A stretch of 64,000 nt of DNA from Roseomonas sp. KE0001. Its GTDB lineage: Bacteria > Pseudomonadota > Alphaproteobacteria > Acetobacterales > Acetobacteraceae. The DNA lies in contig NZ_RCVQ01000006.1 in the NCBI RefSeq assembly GCF_016107285.1, forward strand, positions 1-64,000, read 5' to 3'. Both the position numbers and the translations under genes were made by a program. Of the stretch, positions 1-15,469 are shown in pieces. The notes under the pieces are model-generated. The model was not told the origin of the DNA. It searched no databases and was given only the letters and a program-made list of their open reading frames with translations. The first letter of the stretch is position 1. Every line of letters starts with the position of its first letter.

Positions 1-119
1 GGACGCTCCTCAGGTTCCGGGAGGATGGTTCTCGGCCCCGAGGCTACCGGCCAGGGCGGGGCTGCGGAAGGGGGCCGCGGCCGGAACGGAAAAAGCGAAA
101 AAAACCGCGCGGACCGCTC

Positions 120-147
120 TTGCGCGCCCCGGGGGGCACGGTTATAT
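120..147 (+). promoter_or_regulatory. Predicted promoter of the tRNA-Ala gene
   Basis: A -35-like TTGCGC (120-125) is followed after 16 bases by a -10-like TTATAT (142-147), the only AT-rich hexamer in a GC-rich stretch. It ends 16 bases before the first tRNA base. The GC-rich discriminator that follows is typical of stable-RNA promoters. Upstream of it (1-119) nothing else is recognisable. Confidence 0.5.
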
Positions 148-163
148 CGCGCCACCTCACCGG

Positions 164-239
<76 letters not shown>

Positions 240-246
240 CGGTTTC

Positions 247-279
247 AAGGGCCTGGCTTCGCAAGAAGCCGGGCCCTTT
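247..279 (+). terminator. Rho-independent terminator after tRNA-Ala
   Basis: A 14-base stem (247-260 with 265-278, one G-T pair) closed by a GCAA tetraloop begins 7 bases after the tRNA. It is followed by TTTCGTTTT. It is well placed to end the tRNA transcript and separate it from the small secreted protein gene downstream. Confidence 0.75.
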
Positions 280-402
280 CGTTTTGGGCCACGTGCCGGC
301 AGCCTCTCCGCGCTCGGCGGCCCATGCCGCGCGGCGAATAATTCCTCTTTTGGAGAAAAACTGCTCTCGTTAAGCTACCCTGGGTTTTGTGGAGCGCCTG
401 CC

Positions 403-612
403 GTGAAGATCGTCCTCGCCGCCCTGGCGGCCGCCGCCGTGCTGCTGCCGACCCTGTCCGAGGCGGCGCCCCGCAAGGCCGCGGTCGAGCCCTCGCCGGC
501 GCGGCTCGCCCAGCAGGAGCGGATGCGCGGCTGCAACGCCACCGCGCGGGAGCAGTCGCTGCGCGGCCAGGGGCGCAAGGACTTCATGCGGACCTGCCTC
601 TCCCACCGTTGA
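403..612 (+). CDS. Small secreted PsiF-repeat protein
   Basis: The 69-residue product starts at a GTG with GGAG eight bases upstream. Residues 1 to about 22 form a signal peptide (VKIVLAALAAAAVLL core, ending SEAAP), so export to the periplasm is expected. The mature part carries one PsiF-type repeat: MRGCNATA, then a basic GRKDFMRTCLS ending, with the two cysteines of the family. PsiF proteins were described as phosphate-starvation-inducible in E. coli; their molecular role is unknown. No Pho box was recognised here. The reading frame stays open upstream through the tRNA, but the signal peptide fixes the start. Confidence 0.7.
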   Translation: MKIVLAALAAAAVLLPTLSEAAPRKAAVEPSPARLAQQERMRGCNATAREQSLRGQGRKDFMRTCLSHR

Positions 613-691
613 GCGCGTCCGCGCCCGGCCGCTTGCCTCCCCCCTCCGCGCGGGCCTATCCGGTCGGTCTCTTCCGACAGCAGGATCGGCC

Positions 692-2479
692 ATGTCCCAG
701 GACCCGCTTCCCGCCCTGAACGACGCGGCGCTGAACGACGCGGCGCTGCGGGACCGCGCCGTGCGCGCCGCGCAGGGGCTCGCGCCCTTCGATCAGCTGC
801 TGACCGGCGCGCGGATCGCCGACATGGCGACCGGCGAGCTGCGCGCGGCGGATCTCGGCCTGGTCGGGCCGCTGATCGCCAGCGTCCACGCCCCCGGCAC
901 GCGCGCCGATGCCGCGATGGTCGAGGCGCTGCCGGGCCGGATCCTCGCGCCGGGGCTGATCGACACGCACATGCATGTCGAAAGCTCGATGGTGACGCCG
1001 CGCCGCTATGCCGAGACGGTGCTGCCCCAGGGCACCACGACGATCTGCTGGGACCCGCACGAGCTGGCCAATGTCGCGGGGCTGGAGGGGCTGCGCTGGG
1101 CCATCGCCGCGCTGCGCGGGCTGCCGCTCCGCGCCCTGCTGCTCGCCCCCTCCTGCGTGCCCTCGGCGCCGGGGCTGGAGCGCGCGGGGGCCAGCTTCGG
1201 GCCGGATGAGATGGCGGAGATGCTGTCCTGGCCCGAGGTCGCCGGCGTCGCCGAGGTGATGGACATGCGCGGCGTGCTGGAGCGGGCGCCGCGCATGCGC
1301 GGCATCCTGGCGGCGGGGCTGGAGAGCGGCAAGCTGGTCTGCGGCCATGCGCGCGGCCTCTCAGCGGGCGCGCTGCAGGGCTTTGCCGCCGCCGGCGTCA
1401 CCTCCGACCACGAGATCACCTCCGGTGCCGATCTGCTGGAGAAGCTGCGCGCCGGCCTGGCCATCGAGCTGCGCGGCAGCCACGACTACATCCTGCCCGA
1501 GGCGGTCGCGGCGCTCGGCAGCCTGCCGCGCTATCCGCAGACCCTGACGCTCTGCACCGACGATGTCTTCCCGGACGACCTGGTGGCGCGCGGCGGCATG
1601 ATCGACCTGATCCGGCGGCTGGTACGCCATGGCATGCCCGCGCTGGAGGCGCTGCGGGCGGCGACGCTGAACGCCGCGCAGCGCCTCGGCCGCGCCGATC
1701 TCGGCCTGCTCGCTCCCGGCCGCCGCGCCGACCTGATCGTGCTCTCCGACCTGGAGGGGATGATGGTGGAGCGGGTCTATGGCTCCGGCACCCTGCTGGC
1801 CGAGGGCGGCCGGCTGGCGGCGCCGCTGCCGGGCGGCGAACCGCCGGGCCTGCGCGACACCATGAGGCTCGCCCCGCTGGCCGCCGGCGATTTCCGCATC
1901 GCCGCCCCCGGCCCGACCGCGCGGCTGCGCAGCGTGGCCCAGCCGCGCTTCACCCGCTGGGGCGAGATCGCGGTGCCGGTGCGCGACGGCGCCGCCGTGC
2001 TGCCGCCCGAGGTCACGATGCTCGCCGTCATCCACCGCCACGGGCTCGCCCCGGCCCGGCCCTCGCTCGGCGTGCTGGAAGGCTGGGGGTCCTGGCGCGG
2101 CGCGCTGGCCACCACGGTCGCGCATGACAGCCACAATCTCTGCGTCTTCGGCCATGATCCGGACGACATGGCGGCGGCGGCGAACGCGCTGATCGCCGCC
2201 GGCGGCGGCATGGCGGTGGCCGCTGGCGGCGCGGTGCGGGCGGTGCTGCCGCTGCCCGTCTGCGGCCTGCTCTCCGACGCGCCGGCGGCGGAGGTGGCGG
2301 CACGGTTCGCCGCGCTCCGCGCCGCCGCCGACGGCATCGCCGAATGGCAGCCGCCCTACCGCGTCTTCAAGGCCGTGGTCGGCGCGACGCTGGCCTGCAA
2401 CGCCGGGCCGCATGTGACGGATCTCGGCATCGCCGATGGCGGCACCGGGGCGGTGTTCACCTCGGCGCTGATCGCCTGA
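692..2479 (+). CDS. ade: Adenine deaminase
   Basis: Hydrolyses adenine to hypoxanthine and ammonia in purine salvage; cytoplasmic metal-dependent amidohydrolase. At 595 residues it matches the family length. The amidohydrolase metal site DTHMHVESSM is near residue 95, followed by the family stretch WDPHELANV. The C-terminal adenine-deaminase domain includes HDSHNLCVFG near residue 480. The N-terminus holds an exact 15-base tandem duplication (719-733 and 734-748, encoding NDAAL twice), probably a harmless slippage expansion. It converges with the GST gene five bases downstream; the two stop codons lie in a short hairpin. Confidence 0.93.
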   Translation: MSQDPLPALNDAALNDAALRDRAVRAAQGLAPFDQLLTGARIADMATGELRAADLGLVGPLIASVHAPGTRADAAMVEALPGRILAPGLIDTHMHVESSMVTPRRYAETVLPQGTTTICWDPHELANVAGLEGLRWAIAALRGLPLRALLLAPSCVPSAPGLERAGASFGPDEMAEMLSWPEVAGVAEVMDMRGVLERAPRMRGILAAGLESGKLVCGHARGLSAGALQGFAAAGVTSDHEITSGADLLEKLRAGLAIELRGSHDYILPEAVAALGSLPRYPQTLTLCTDDVFPDDLVARGGMIDLIRRLVRHGMPALEALRAATLNAAQRLGRADLGLLAPGRRADLIVLSDLEGMMVERVYGSGTLLAEGGRLAAPLPGGEPPGLRDTMRLAPLAAGDFRIAAPGPTARLRSVAQPRFTRWGEIAVPVRDGAAVLPPEVTMLAVIHRHGLAPARPSLGVLEGWGSWRGALATTVAHDSHNLCVFGHDPDDMAAAANALIAAGGGMAVAAGGAVRAVLPLPVCGLLSDAPAAEVAARFAALRAAADGIAEWQPPYRVFKAVVGATLACNAGPHVTDLGIADGGTGAVFTSALIA

Positions 2480-2484
2480 ACCGC

Positions 2485-3117
2485 TCAGGCCGCGCCGCCG
2501 GGCGGCAGCAGCGCGTCGTCCGTCTCCCGCGCGCGGATCGCCGCCGGTCGCGCCTCGATCCGCGCGACATAACGCTCCAGCGCCGGCCGCTTCTCCAGCA
2601 CGCCGAAGGCCATGCCCCAGGACAGTTCCGAGCCGAGATAGACATCGGCGGCCGAGAAGCGCTCGCCCAGCAGGTAGTCGCCCTGGCCCACCGCCGCCTC
2701 CAGCACCGCCATCACCCGGTCCTTGCTGCCGTAGCCGACCATGGCCTCCTTGTCGGGCGGCACGGTGACGCCGAGGGCGGTGTCGCTGACCACCGCCTCC
2801 ACCGGCCCGGCGCCGAAGAAGAGCCAGCGGTAATAGGCGCCGCGCAACGGGTCCCGCGGCGCCGGGGCAAGGCCGGCGGCGGGAAAGGCATCGGCCAGGT
2901 AGGCGCAGATCGCCGCCGCCTCGGTCACCACCGCCGCGCCATGGCGCAGGGCCGGCACCTTGCCCATGGGATTGACCGCCAGATAGGCCGGCGCCCTCAT
3001 CGGCGGCCCATAGGCCAGGATCTCGGTCCGGTAGGGCTGCCCGATCTCCTCCAGCATCCAGCGCACGATCCGCCCGCGCGACATGGGGTTGGTGTAGAAG
3101 ACGAGGTCGTCACTCAT
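2485..3117 (-). CDS. Glutathione S-transferase family protein
   Basis: Cytoplasmic 210-residue protein with a thioredoxin-like N-terminal domain. A possible glutathione-binding serine lies in NPMSRGR near residue 11, and the cis-proline region is NPMGKVPAL near residue 53. An all-helical C-terminal GST domain follows. The start MSDDLVFY was chosen over in-frame upstream codons because the domain begins there and GAGGA lies just upstream. It sits 49 bases downstream of the DUF899 gene on the same strand. The pair is therefore probably co-transcribed and controlled by the divergent MarR regulator, suggesting a role in electrophile or oxidant detoxification. Its substrate cannot be read from sequence. 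Confidence 0.85.
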   Translation of the reverse strand: MSDDLVFYTNPMSRGRIVRWMLEEIGQPYRTEILAYGPPMRAPAYLAVNPMGKVPALRHGAAVVTEAAAICAYLADAFPAAGLAPAPRDPLRGAYYRWLFFGAGPVEAVVSDTALGVTVPPDKEAMVGYGSKDRVMAVLEAAVGQGDYLLGERFSAADVYLGSELSWGMAFGVLEKRPALERYVARIEARPAAIRARETDDALLPPGGAA

Positions 3118-3166
3118 GCGGGAGTCCTCACGAAAGGATGCGGCAGGAAGGCGATGCCGCGCCGGA

Positions 3167-3925
3167 TCAGCCGGCGCAGCAGGAGCGCGCCCCGTGCTCG
3201 TCGGCGTATTCGTCATGGCGCCGCACCCAGTCCATCGTGCCGCTTTCGTTGCGGCCGAGCGGCAGCCGGTCCATCAGCATGAAGGTGCCCATCATCTCCT
3301 CCACCCCGCGGGCATAGGTGGAATAGGTGTGGAACACCGCCCCGTCGGCGGTGCGGCCGAAGGCACTCATCCCATGCAGTTCCTCGAAGGCGTCGGCGGC
3401 ATCGAGGCGGGCATAGTTGTAGTCCACGCTGCCTTCCGCCAGGGCCTCGGGCGGGAAGGAGACGTGGAAGTCCCGGTTGAAGTCGCTGCCGAAGGAGGAG
3501 ACCCAGGGGAAGCGCCAGCCCATGCGGCGGCGATAGGCCTCGATCTCCGGCAGCGGCGCGCGGGAGACGGCGACCAGGGTGACATCATGGTGGTTCAGAT
3601 GCGGCAGCATGCCGTCGAAATGATCGGCGAGGAAGGAGCAGCCGGTGCAGCCCGCCTCCCAGCCCGGCGCCAGCATGAAGTGATAGAGGGCGAGCTGGCC
3701 GCGGCCCTCGAAGAGATCGCCGAGGCCGCGCGGCCCATGCGGCGTCGCGAAGCGGTAGGGCTTGTCCACCGGGGTCCAGGGCAGGGCGCGCCGCGCGGCG
3801 TTCAGCCGGTCGCGCGCCCGGGTATGGGCCTTCTCCTCGAGCAGAAGGGCCCGGCGGGCGGCGAGCCATTCCTGACGCGGCACCACCCGGTGCCCGGTCT
3901 GAACCTCGGTCTCCGTCTGGGACAT
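3167..3925 (-). CDS. DUF899 family thioredoxin-fold protein
   Basis: This 252-residue cytoplasmic protein matches the DUF899 family. The N-terminal helix region around WLAARRALL is followed by a thioredoxin-like core. That core contains LYHFMLAPGW and a GCTGCSF pair of cysteines (CxxC-type) near residue 98, where thioredoxins have their active site. The C-terminus carries the family ending with YSTYARG and a Tyr/Trp-rich tail. The function of DUF899 is unknown; the CxxC suggests redox chemistry. It starts 84 bases from the divergent marR gene, with a perfect palindrome in between that could repress both. Confidence 0.8.
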   Translation of the reverse strand: MSQTETEVQTGHRVVPRQEWLAARRALLLEEKAHTRARDRLNAARRALPWTPVDKPYRFATPHGPRGLGDLFEGRGQLALYHFMLAPGWEAGCTGCSFLADHFDGMLPHLNHHDVTLVAVSRAPLPEIEAYRRRMGWRFPWVSSFGSDFNRDFHVSFPPEALAEGSVDYNYARLDAADAFEELHGMSAFGRTADGAVFHTYSTYARGVEEMMGTFMLMDRLPLGRNESGTMDWVRRHDEYADEHGARSCCAG

Positions 3926-3984
3926 GGTGGAACCTCCGAAGTGGCGGCCATGGCACGGCGGCGCCGTGAGGGCCTTGACTTTTG

Positions 3985-3998
3985 TGTTGATATCAACA
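3985..3998. promoter_or_regulatory. Predicted MarR operator between DUF899 and marR
   Basis: A perfect 14-base palindrome, TGTTGATATCAACA, lies in an AT-rich island of the 84-base divergent intergenic region, 12 bases before the marR GTG start. Its size and symmetry fit a MarR-family dimer site. Its position suggests autoregulation of marR and repression of the DUF899-GST pair. Confidence 0.65.
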
Positions 3999-4009
3999 TT
4001 TAAAGCGGC

Positions 4010-4456
4010 GTGTCAAAGCCTTCCGAACTCCCCTTCGCGACCACACTGCTGGTGCGCGACACCTGCCTCTGCCTGCATGCCCAGCGCGCCGCCCGCGCCC
4101 TCGCCCGCCGTTTCGACGAGGCGCTGCGCCCTCTCGGCCTGACCAATGGCCAGTTCTCCCTGCTGATGTCGCTGAACCGCCCGGAGCCGCCGCCGATGCG
4201 GCCGGTGGCGGAGCTGCTCGGCATGGATCGCACCACCCTGACCGCCAGCCTGAAACCGCTGGAACGGCGCGGCCTGGTGCGGGTGGAGCCCGATCCGGAG
4301 GACCGGCGCAGCCGCCGCCTGCACCTGACACCGGCCGGCCGCGCCGTCCTGGCCGAGGCCTTCCCGGTGTGGCGGGACACCCACACGGCGGCCGAGGCCG
4401 GCCTCGGCGAGGGCGAGGCCGACCGGCTCCGCGCCAACCTGGCGCGGCTCGGCTGA
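4010..4456 (+). CDS. MarR family transcriptional regulator
   Basis: A 148-residue winged-helix DNA-binding protein. The recognition region (PVAELLGMDRTTLTASL, about residues 65-82) and the wing (VRVEPDPEDRRSRRLHLT) match MarR regulators, and the length is usual. The GTG start at 4010 lies just after the palindrome at 3985-3998. Most MarR proteins repress a divergent neighbour and themselves and are released by phenolic or oxidising ligands. Here the likely target is the DUF899-GST pair. The N-terminal CLCLH stretch has two cysteines that could sense oxidation, but that is conjecture. Confidence 0.88.
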   Translation: MSKPSELPFATTLLVRDTCLCLHAQRAARALARRFDEALRPLGLTNGQFSLLMSLNRPEPPPMRPVAELLGMDRTTLTASLKPLERRGLVRVEPDPEDRRSRRLHLTPAGRAVLAEAFPVWRDTHTAAEAGLGEGEADRLRANLARLG

Positions 4457-4470
4457 ACCGCCCCCTTGCC

Positions 4471-5223
4471 TCAGATCACCATGCCGCCATCGACATGCAG
4501 GCACTGGCCGGTGACGTAGGAGGCCGCCGGCGAGGCCAGGAAGGCGATGGCCGCCGCCACCTCGGCCGGCTGGCCCAGGCGGCGCAGCGGGATATGGTCG
4601 CGCACCGCCGCCTCGCGCCCTTCGGCGTTCAGGGCCGCATGGGTGCCCGGATCCTTGGCGATATGGCCGGGCACCACGGCGTTCACCGTCACCGCGGGGG
4701 CCCATTCCACCGCCAGGCTCCGCACCAGCGCCTCCACCCCCGCCTTGGCCGCGGCGGAGGCGGGGAAGAGCGTGCCGCCGGGGTGGAAGTGGTGCGCGAC
4801 GAAGGAGGAGACGGCGACCAGCCGCGGATCCTGGCCCGCCGCCAGCAGCGGCCCCGCCGCACGGGCCAGCCGCAGCAGGGCCCAGAGGATGGTGTCCTGG
4901 CTGCGCGCGAAGGCCGCGTCGGTCAGGTCGCGCAGCGCCGTGCGGTCGGCGAAGCCGGCATTGGAGACCAGCACGTCCAGCCCGCCCAGGCGGGCGGCCG
5001 CCTCGGCCACCAGCCGCTCGGGCGCCCCGGCCTCGGCCAGGTCGGCCAGCAGCACGCCGGCCTCGGCGCCCGCCGACCGCGCCTCGGCGGCGACACGCTC
5101 CGCCCCCTCGCGGTTGCCCCGCGCGTGCAGCACGAGCGCCACGCCGGGCGCGGCCAGCAGCCGTGCCGTCGCCGCGCCGATGCCGCTCGCCGCGCCGGTG
5201 ATCAGGATCTTCCGTTCGGCCAT
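4471..5223 (-). CDS. SDR family oxidoreductase lacking the usual catalytic tyrosine
   Basis: A 250-residue Rossmann-fold short-chain dehydrogenase/reductase. The nucleotide-binding motif TGAASGIG is at residues 9-16, followed by VSNAG near residue 87, the catalytic-type serine in AVSSFV, and a C-terminal SYVTGQCLHVDGG signature. The YxxxK catalytic pair is altered: four residues before the lysine (SAAAK) there is serine instead of tyrosine, with phenylalanine three residues earlier. The enzyme may be inactive, or may use another residue. The start follows from the TGxxxGxG position. It is divergent from the 2-hydroxyacid dehydrogenase. The substrate is unknown. Confidence 0.85.
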   Translation of the reverse strand: MAERKILITGAASGIGAATARLLAAPGVALVLHARGNREGAERVAAEARSAGAEAGVLLADLAEAGAPERLVAEAAARLGGLDVLVSNAGFADRTALRDLTDAAFARSQDTILWALLRLARAAGPLLAAGQDPRLVAVSSFVAHHFHPGGTLFPASAAAKAGVEALVRSLAVEWAPAVTVNAVVPGHIAKDPGTHAALNAEGREAAVRDHIPLRRLGQPAEVAAAIAFLASPAASYVTGQCLHVDGGMVI

Positions 5224-5338
5224 GCGCCGCTTCCCCTCTCTTGCCCGGCCGGCAGGATAGGGGGAGGTGCCTTGCGGCCCCAAGGGGCTCCCCGCATCCT
5301 GGGCGCATGGCAAAGCCCAAGAAGGAGGAATCGCCGGC

Positions 5339-6346
5339 ATGCTGACCGTCCTGGAGCCCGAAGGCCTCTATCCCGACACCCTTCTCGAGGAGGAGATCCT
5401 CGGCCCCGGCGTGCGGGTGGTCCGCGGCGGCGGCCCCGGCGGCGTGGAGGAACTGCCCGACGCGCTCTGCGCCGAGGCGGACGGACTGTTCATCTTCCGT
5501 CACTGGCTGCCGGGCAGCCAGCTGCACCGCTTCCCGAAGCTCAAGGTGGTGGTGCGGATGGGCGTCGGCTACGACCGGCTCGACCGTCCGGCCCTGGCGG
5601 AGCGGGGCATCGCCGTCTGCAACGTGCCCGACTACGGCACCACCGAGGTGGCCGACCACGCCGTCGCCCTGGCGCTGACGCTGCGGCGCGGCATCGCCCT
5701 GCACCACGACCTGCAGCGCGGCACGCCGCCCGCCGCGTGGCGCTACCTCGACAGCCCGCTGATCCAGCGGGCCAGCGAGCAGGATTTCGGCATCATCGGG
5801 CTCGGCCGCATCGGCACCGCCGTGGCGCTGCGCGCCAAGGCCTTCGGCTTCCGCGTGCGCTTCTACGACCCCTATCTGCCGAACGGGGTGGACCGGGCGC
5901 TGGGCATCCAGCGGGCGCGCAGCCTGGAGGCGCTGCTGGAGGAGACCGACACGCTCTCGCTGCACGCGCCACTGACCCGCACCACCGCCGGCCTGCTGGA
6001 CGAATCGGCGCTGCGCCGCCTGCGCCCCGGCGCGGTGGTGGTGAACACGGCGCGCGGCCCCATGCTGGACCTGGACGGGCTGGAGGCCTGCCTGCGCGAT
6101 GGCCATCTGGCCGGGGCGGGCCTCGACGTGCTGCCGCAGGAGCCGCCGGTGGCGCCGGAGCACCCGCTGCTGGCGGCCTATCGGGCGCGCGAGCCCTGGC
6201 TGGCCGGGCGGCTGATCGTCACGCCGCACAGCGCCTTCCACACGCCGCACGCTTTCCAGGACATCCGGGTGAAGAGCGCGGAGACGATGCGGGACGTGCT
6301 GGTGGAGGGCCTTGCCAGCAACGTGATCCCGCCCGGCGCCGACTGA
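5339..6346 (+). CDS. D-2-hydroxyacid dehydrogenase (CtBP-like)
   Basis: A 335-residue NAD-dependent dehydrogenase of the D-isomer 2-hydroxyacid family. The dinucleotide motif GLGRIG lies near residue 153. The catalytic arginine is in NTARG, the glutamate in DVLPQEPP and the histidine in TPHSAFHT, so the Arg-Glu-His triad is complete. The ATG has a strong AAGGAGGA ten bases upstream, which sets the start over upstream in-frame codons. CtBP/glyoxylate-reductase-type members reduce 2-oxoacids; the exact substrate is not evident. The divergent SDR gene may share the 115-base intergenic promoter region. Confidence 0.88.
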   Translation: MLTVLEPEGLYPDTLLEEEILGPGVRVVRGGGPGGVEELPDALCAEADGLFIFRHWLPGSQLHRFPKLKVVVRMGVGYDRLDRPALAERGIAVCNVPDYGTTEVADHAVALALTLRRGIALHHDLQRGTPPAAWRYLDSPLIQRASEQDFGIIGLGRIGTAVALRAKAFGFRVRFYDPYLPNGVDRALGIQRARSLEALLEETDTLSLHAPLTRTTAGLLDESALRRLRPGAVVVNTARGPMLDLDGLEACLRDGHLAGAGLDVLPQEPPVAPEHPLLAAYRAREPWLAGRLIVTPHSAFHTPHAFQDIRVKSAETMRDVLVEGLASNVIPPGAD

Positions 6347-6364
6347 ATCGAAGGAGGTCTGCAC

Positions 6365-6402
6365 GCAAAGGTTGCGCTAAGGGTATGCAAAGGTTCTAGA
6401 AC
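6365..6402. promoter_or_regulatory. Direct repeat pair GCAAAGGTT plus palindrome GTTCTAGAAC
   Basis: GCAAAGGTT occurs at 6365-6373 and again at 6387-6395, exactly 22 bases (about two helical turns) apart. The second copy overlaps the perfect palindrome GTTCTAGAAC (6393-6402). The arrangement suggests a transcription-factor binding array upstream of the polyketide/capsule genes. No regulator gene is adjacent, so the factor is unknown. Confidence 0.4.
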
Positions 6403-6525
6403 GCGATTCAGCGATAGATATACCACTCGAATAAATGTTCTTGTTTCCTTACACCCTCAAAGGTGTATATCACGGTTTAGTGAACCACTCCGGTTCGCGG
6501 ATGCAGCATAACCCTTAACGCAAAC
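6370..6525. repeat. Imperfect long inverted repeat in the leader of the PKS cluster
   Basis: The arm at 6370-6388 and the arm at 6506-6525 are reverse complements apart from two mismatches and one single-base gap. They enclose about 117 bases of AT-richer DNA. The arms share the core TTGCG-YTAAGGG. They could be a paired operator, a looped regulatory element, or the ends of a small decayed mobile sequence. No target-site duplication or coding capacity was found between them. Confidence 0.45.
6441..6471 (+). promoter_or_regulatory. Candidate promoter with dyad operator for the PKS/capsule cluster
   Basis: A perfect dyad TACACC-N6-GGTGTA (6450-6467) lies between TTGTTT (6441-6446) and TATATC (6466-6471), which are 19 bases apart. 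A long spacer carrying the operator is the arrangement used by MerR-type activators, but no such regulator is encoded nearby. The predicted start would give a leader of roughly 100 bases before the glycosyltransferase. This is a motif-level prediction. Confidence 0.35.
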
Positions 6526-6579
6526 TTGCCATGCGGACACAACCGCTAGGCATCATACCCTCCCCAAAGGGAACCCTTG

Positions 6580-7938
6580 ATGCTTGCTGACCCTGCCGCC
6601 CACAGCCTGCATGTCGTGCTGGACGTCTCCAGGCTGCTGGGCTGCGGCCGCAAGCGCACCCCTTCGGGAATCGATCGGGTCGAGCTGGCCTATGCCCGCC
6701 ACTGGCTCGGCCTGCCGCCCGGCGCCTGCACCTTCGTCGGCCAGGAACTGCAGGGCGGCTTCGCGGAACTGCCCCGGACCCTCGTCGCCGACCTCGTGGC
6801 GGCGCTCACCGAGGCCTGGGACAGCGGCCTCTCCAACAGCCCCGCGCTGCGCCGCGCCGCCCGCATCGGCACCCTGGCGCGCGGCCGGCTGCTGCTCGGC
6901 TTCGGCCGCGCCGACCTCGCCCGCCTCCTCGGCAGCGGCCGGCGGCTCGCCTTCCTGCTGGTCTCGCACCAGGCGCTCGACCGCGCCGGCCCGATCGAGT
7001 CGCTGCGCCAGGGCGGCTGCGCCTTCGTGCCGCTGATCCACGACCTGATCCCGGTCTCGCACCCCGAATACGCCCGGCCCGGCCAGGCGGAGAAGCACCT
7101 GCGGCGCATCGGCGTCACCGCCAGCCTGGCCGATGGCGTGATCGTCAACTCCGCCGCCACGGCCGAGGCGCTGGCCCCCCACCTGGCCGGGCGGCCCCTG
7201 CCGCCGCCGGTGCTCATCGCGCCGCTCGGCATCGACACGCCGCGCCATGCCGGGCCCGCCTCCGGCGCGGACCCCTACTTCGTCGTCCTCGGCACCATCG
7301 AGCCGCGCAAGAACCACCTCCTGCTGCTGCACCTGTGGCGCGAGCTGGCGCGCCTCGGCAGCGCCACGCCGCGCCTGCTGATCATCGGCAAGCGTGGCTG
7401 GGAGAACGAGAACGTCGTCGACATCCTGGAGCGCTGCACGGCGCTGAACGGCATCGTGCAGGAGATCGGCCAGCTCCCGGACCGCAAGGTCTCCGAGCTG
7501 CTGCTGGGGGCCCGCGCGCTGCTCTTCCCCTCCTTCGCCGAGGGCTATGGCCTGCCGCTGGCCGAGGCCCTGGCCGCCGGCGTGCCCAGCATCTGCTCCG
7601 ACCTGCCGGCGCTGCGCGAGGTCGGCGCCGAGGTGCCGGACTATCTCGACCCGCTGGACGGCAGCGCCTGGCGCCGGGCCGTCCTCGACTACGCGCGGCC
7701 GGACAGCCCCGCCCGCGCCGCCCAGCTCGCCCGCCTGCAGGGCTGGCGGGCGCCCGAGTGGCAGGACCACTTCGCCATGGTGGAGCGCCTGCTGGAGACC
7801 GTGACCGAACACCGCCTGGGCGCGCCGCAGGGCCGCCGCGCCGGCCGGCGCCTCCCCGCGCTGCGTCCCGCCGTCGCCCGCCCCGCCTGGTCCGCCACGC
7901 GGCCCGGGATGGTGGCCCGCGACGAGGCGGTGCCGTGA
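6580..7938 (+). CDS. Glycosyltransferase family 4-type protein
   Basis: A 452-residue GT-B glycosyltransferase. The C-terminal half holds the GT4 signatures GTIEPRKNH (near residue 233), LLIIGKRGWEN, and the nucleotide-sugar motif FPSFAEGYGLPLAEALAAG near residue 318. The N-terminal acceptor domain starts with HVVLDVSRLLG and contains TPSGIDRVE. No signal peptide or membrane segment is seen, so it probably acts at the cytoplasmic face of the inner membrane. It is first in the cluster, 28 bases before the polyketide synthase, so it may glycosylate the lipid made downstream or build the attached polysaccharide. Donor and acceptor are unknown. The ATG at 6580 was preferred to the adjoining TTG. 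Confidence 0.85.
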   Translation: MLADPAAHSLHVVLDVSRLLGCGRKRTPSGIDRVELAYARHWLGLPPGACTFVGQELQGGFAELPRTLVADLVAALTEAWDSGLSNSPALRRAARIGTLARGRLLLGFGRADLARLLGSGRRLAFLLVSHQALDRAGPIESLRQGGCAFVPLIHDLIPVSHPEYARPGQAEKHLRRIGVTASLADGVIVNSAATAEALAPHLAGRPLPPPVLIAPLGIDTPRHAGPASGADPYFVVLGTIEPRKNHLLLLHLWRELARLGSATPRLLIIGKRGWENENVVDILERCTALNGIVQEIGQLPDRKVSELLLGARALLFPSFAEGYGLPLAEALAAGVPSICSDLPALREVGAEVPDYLDPLDGSAWRRAVLDYARPDSPARAAQLARLQGWRAPEWQDHFAMVERLLETVTEHRLGAPQGRRAGRRLPALRPAVARPAWSATRPGMVARDEAVP

Positions 7939-7966
7939 GCCTCCGCCGCCGCGCGGAACCCTCCTC

Positions 7967-15403
<7,437 letters not shown>

Positions 15404-15469
15404 GGTCTCTCTCCCGCAGGGGCGGCACCCCGTGGCGGAGGCGTCCATGAGGACCAGGGAAGCACGCGC

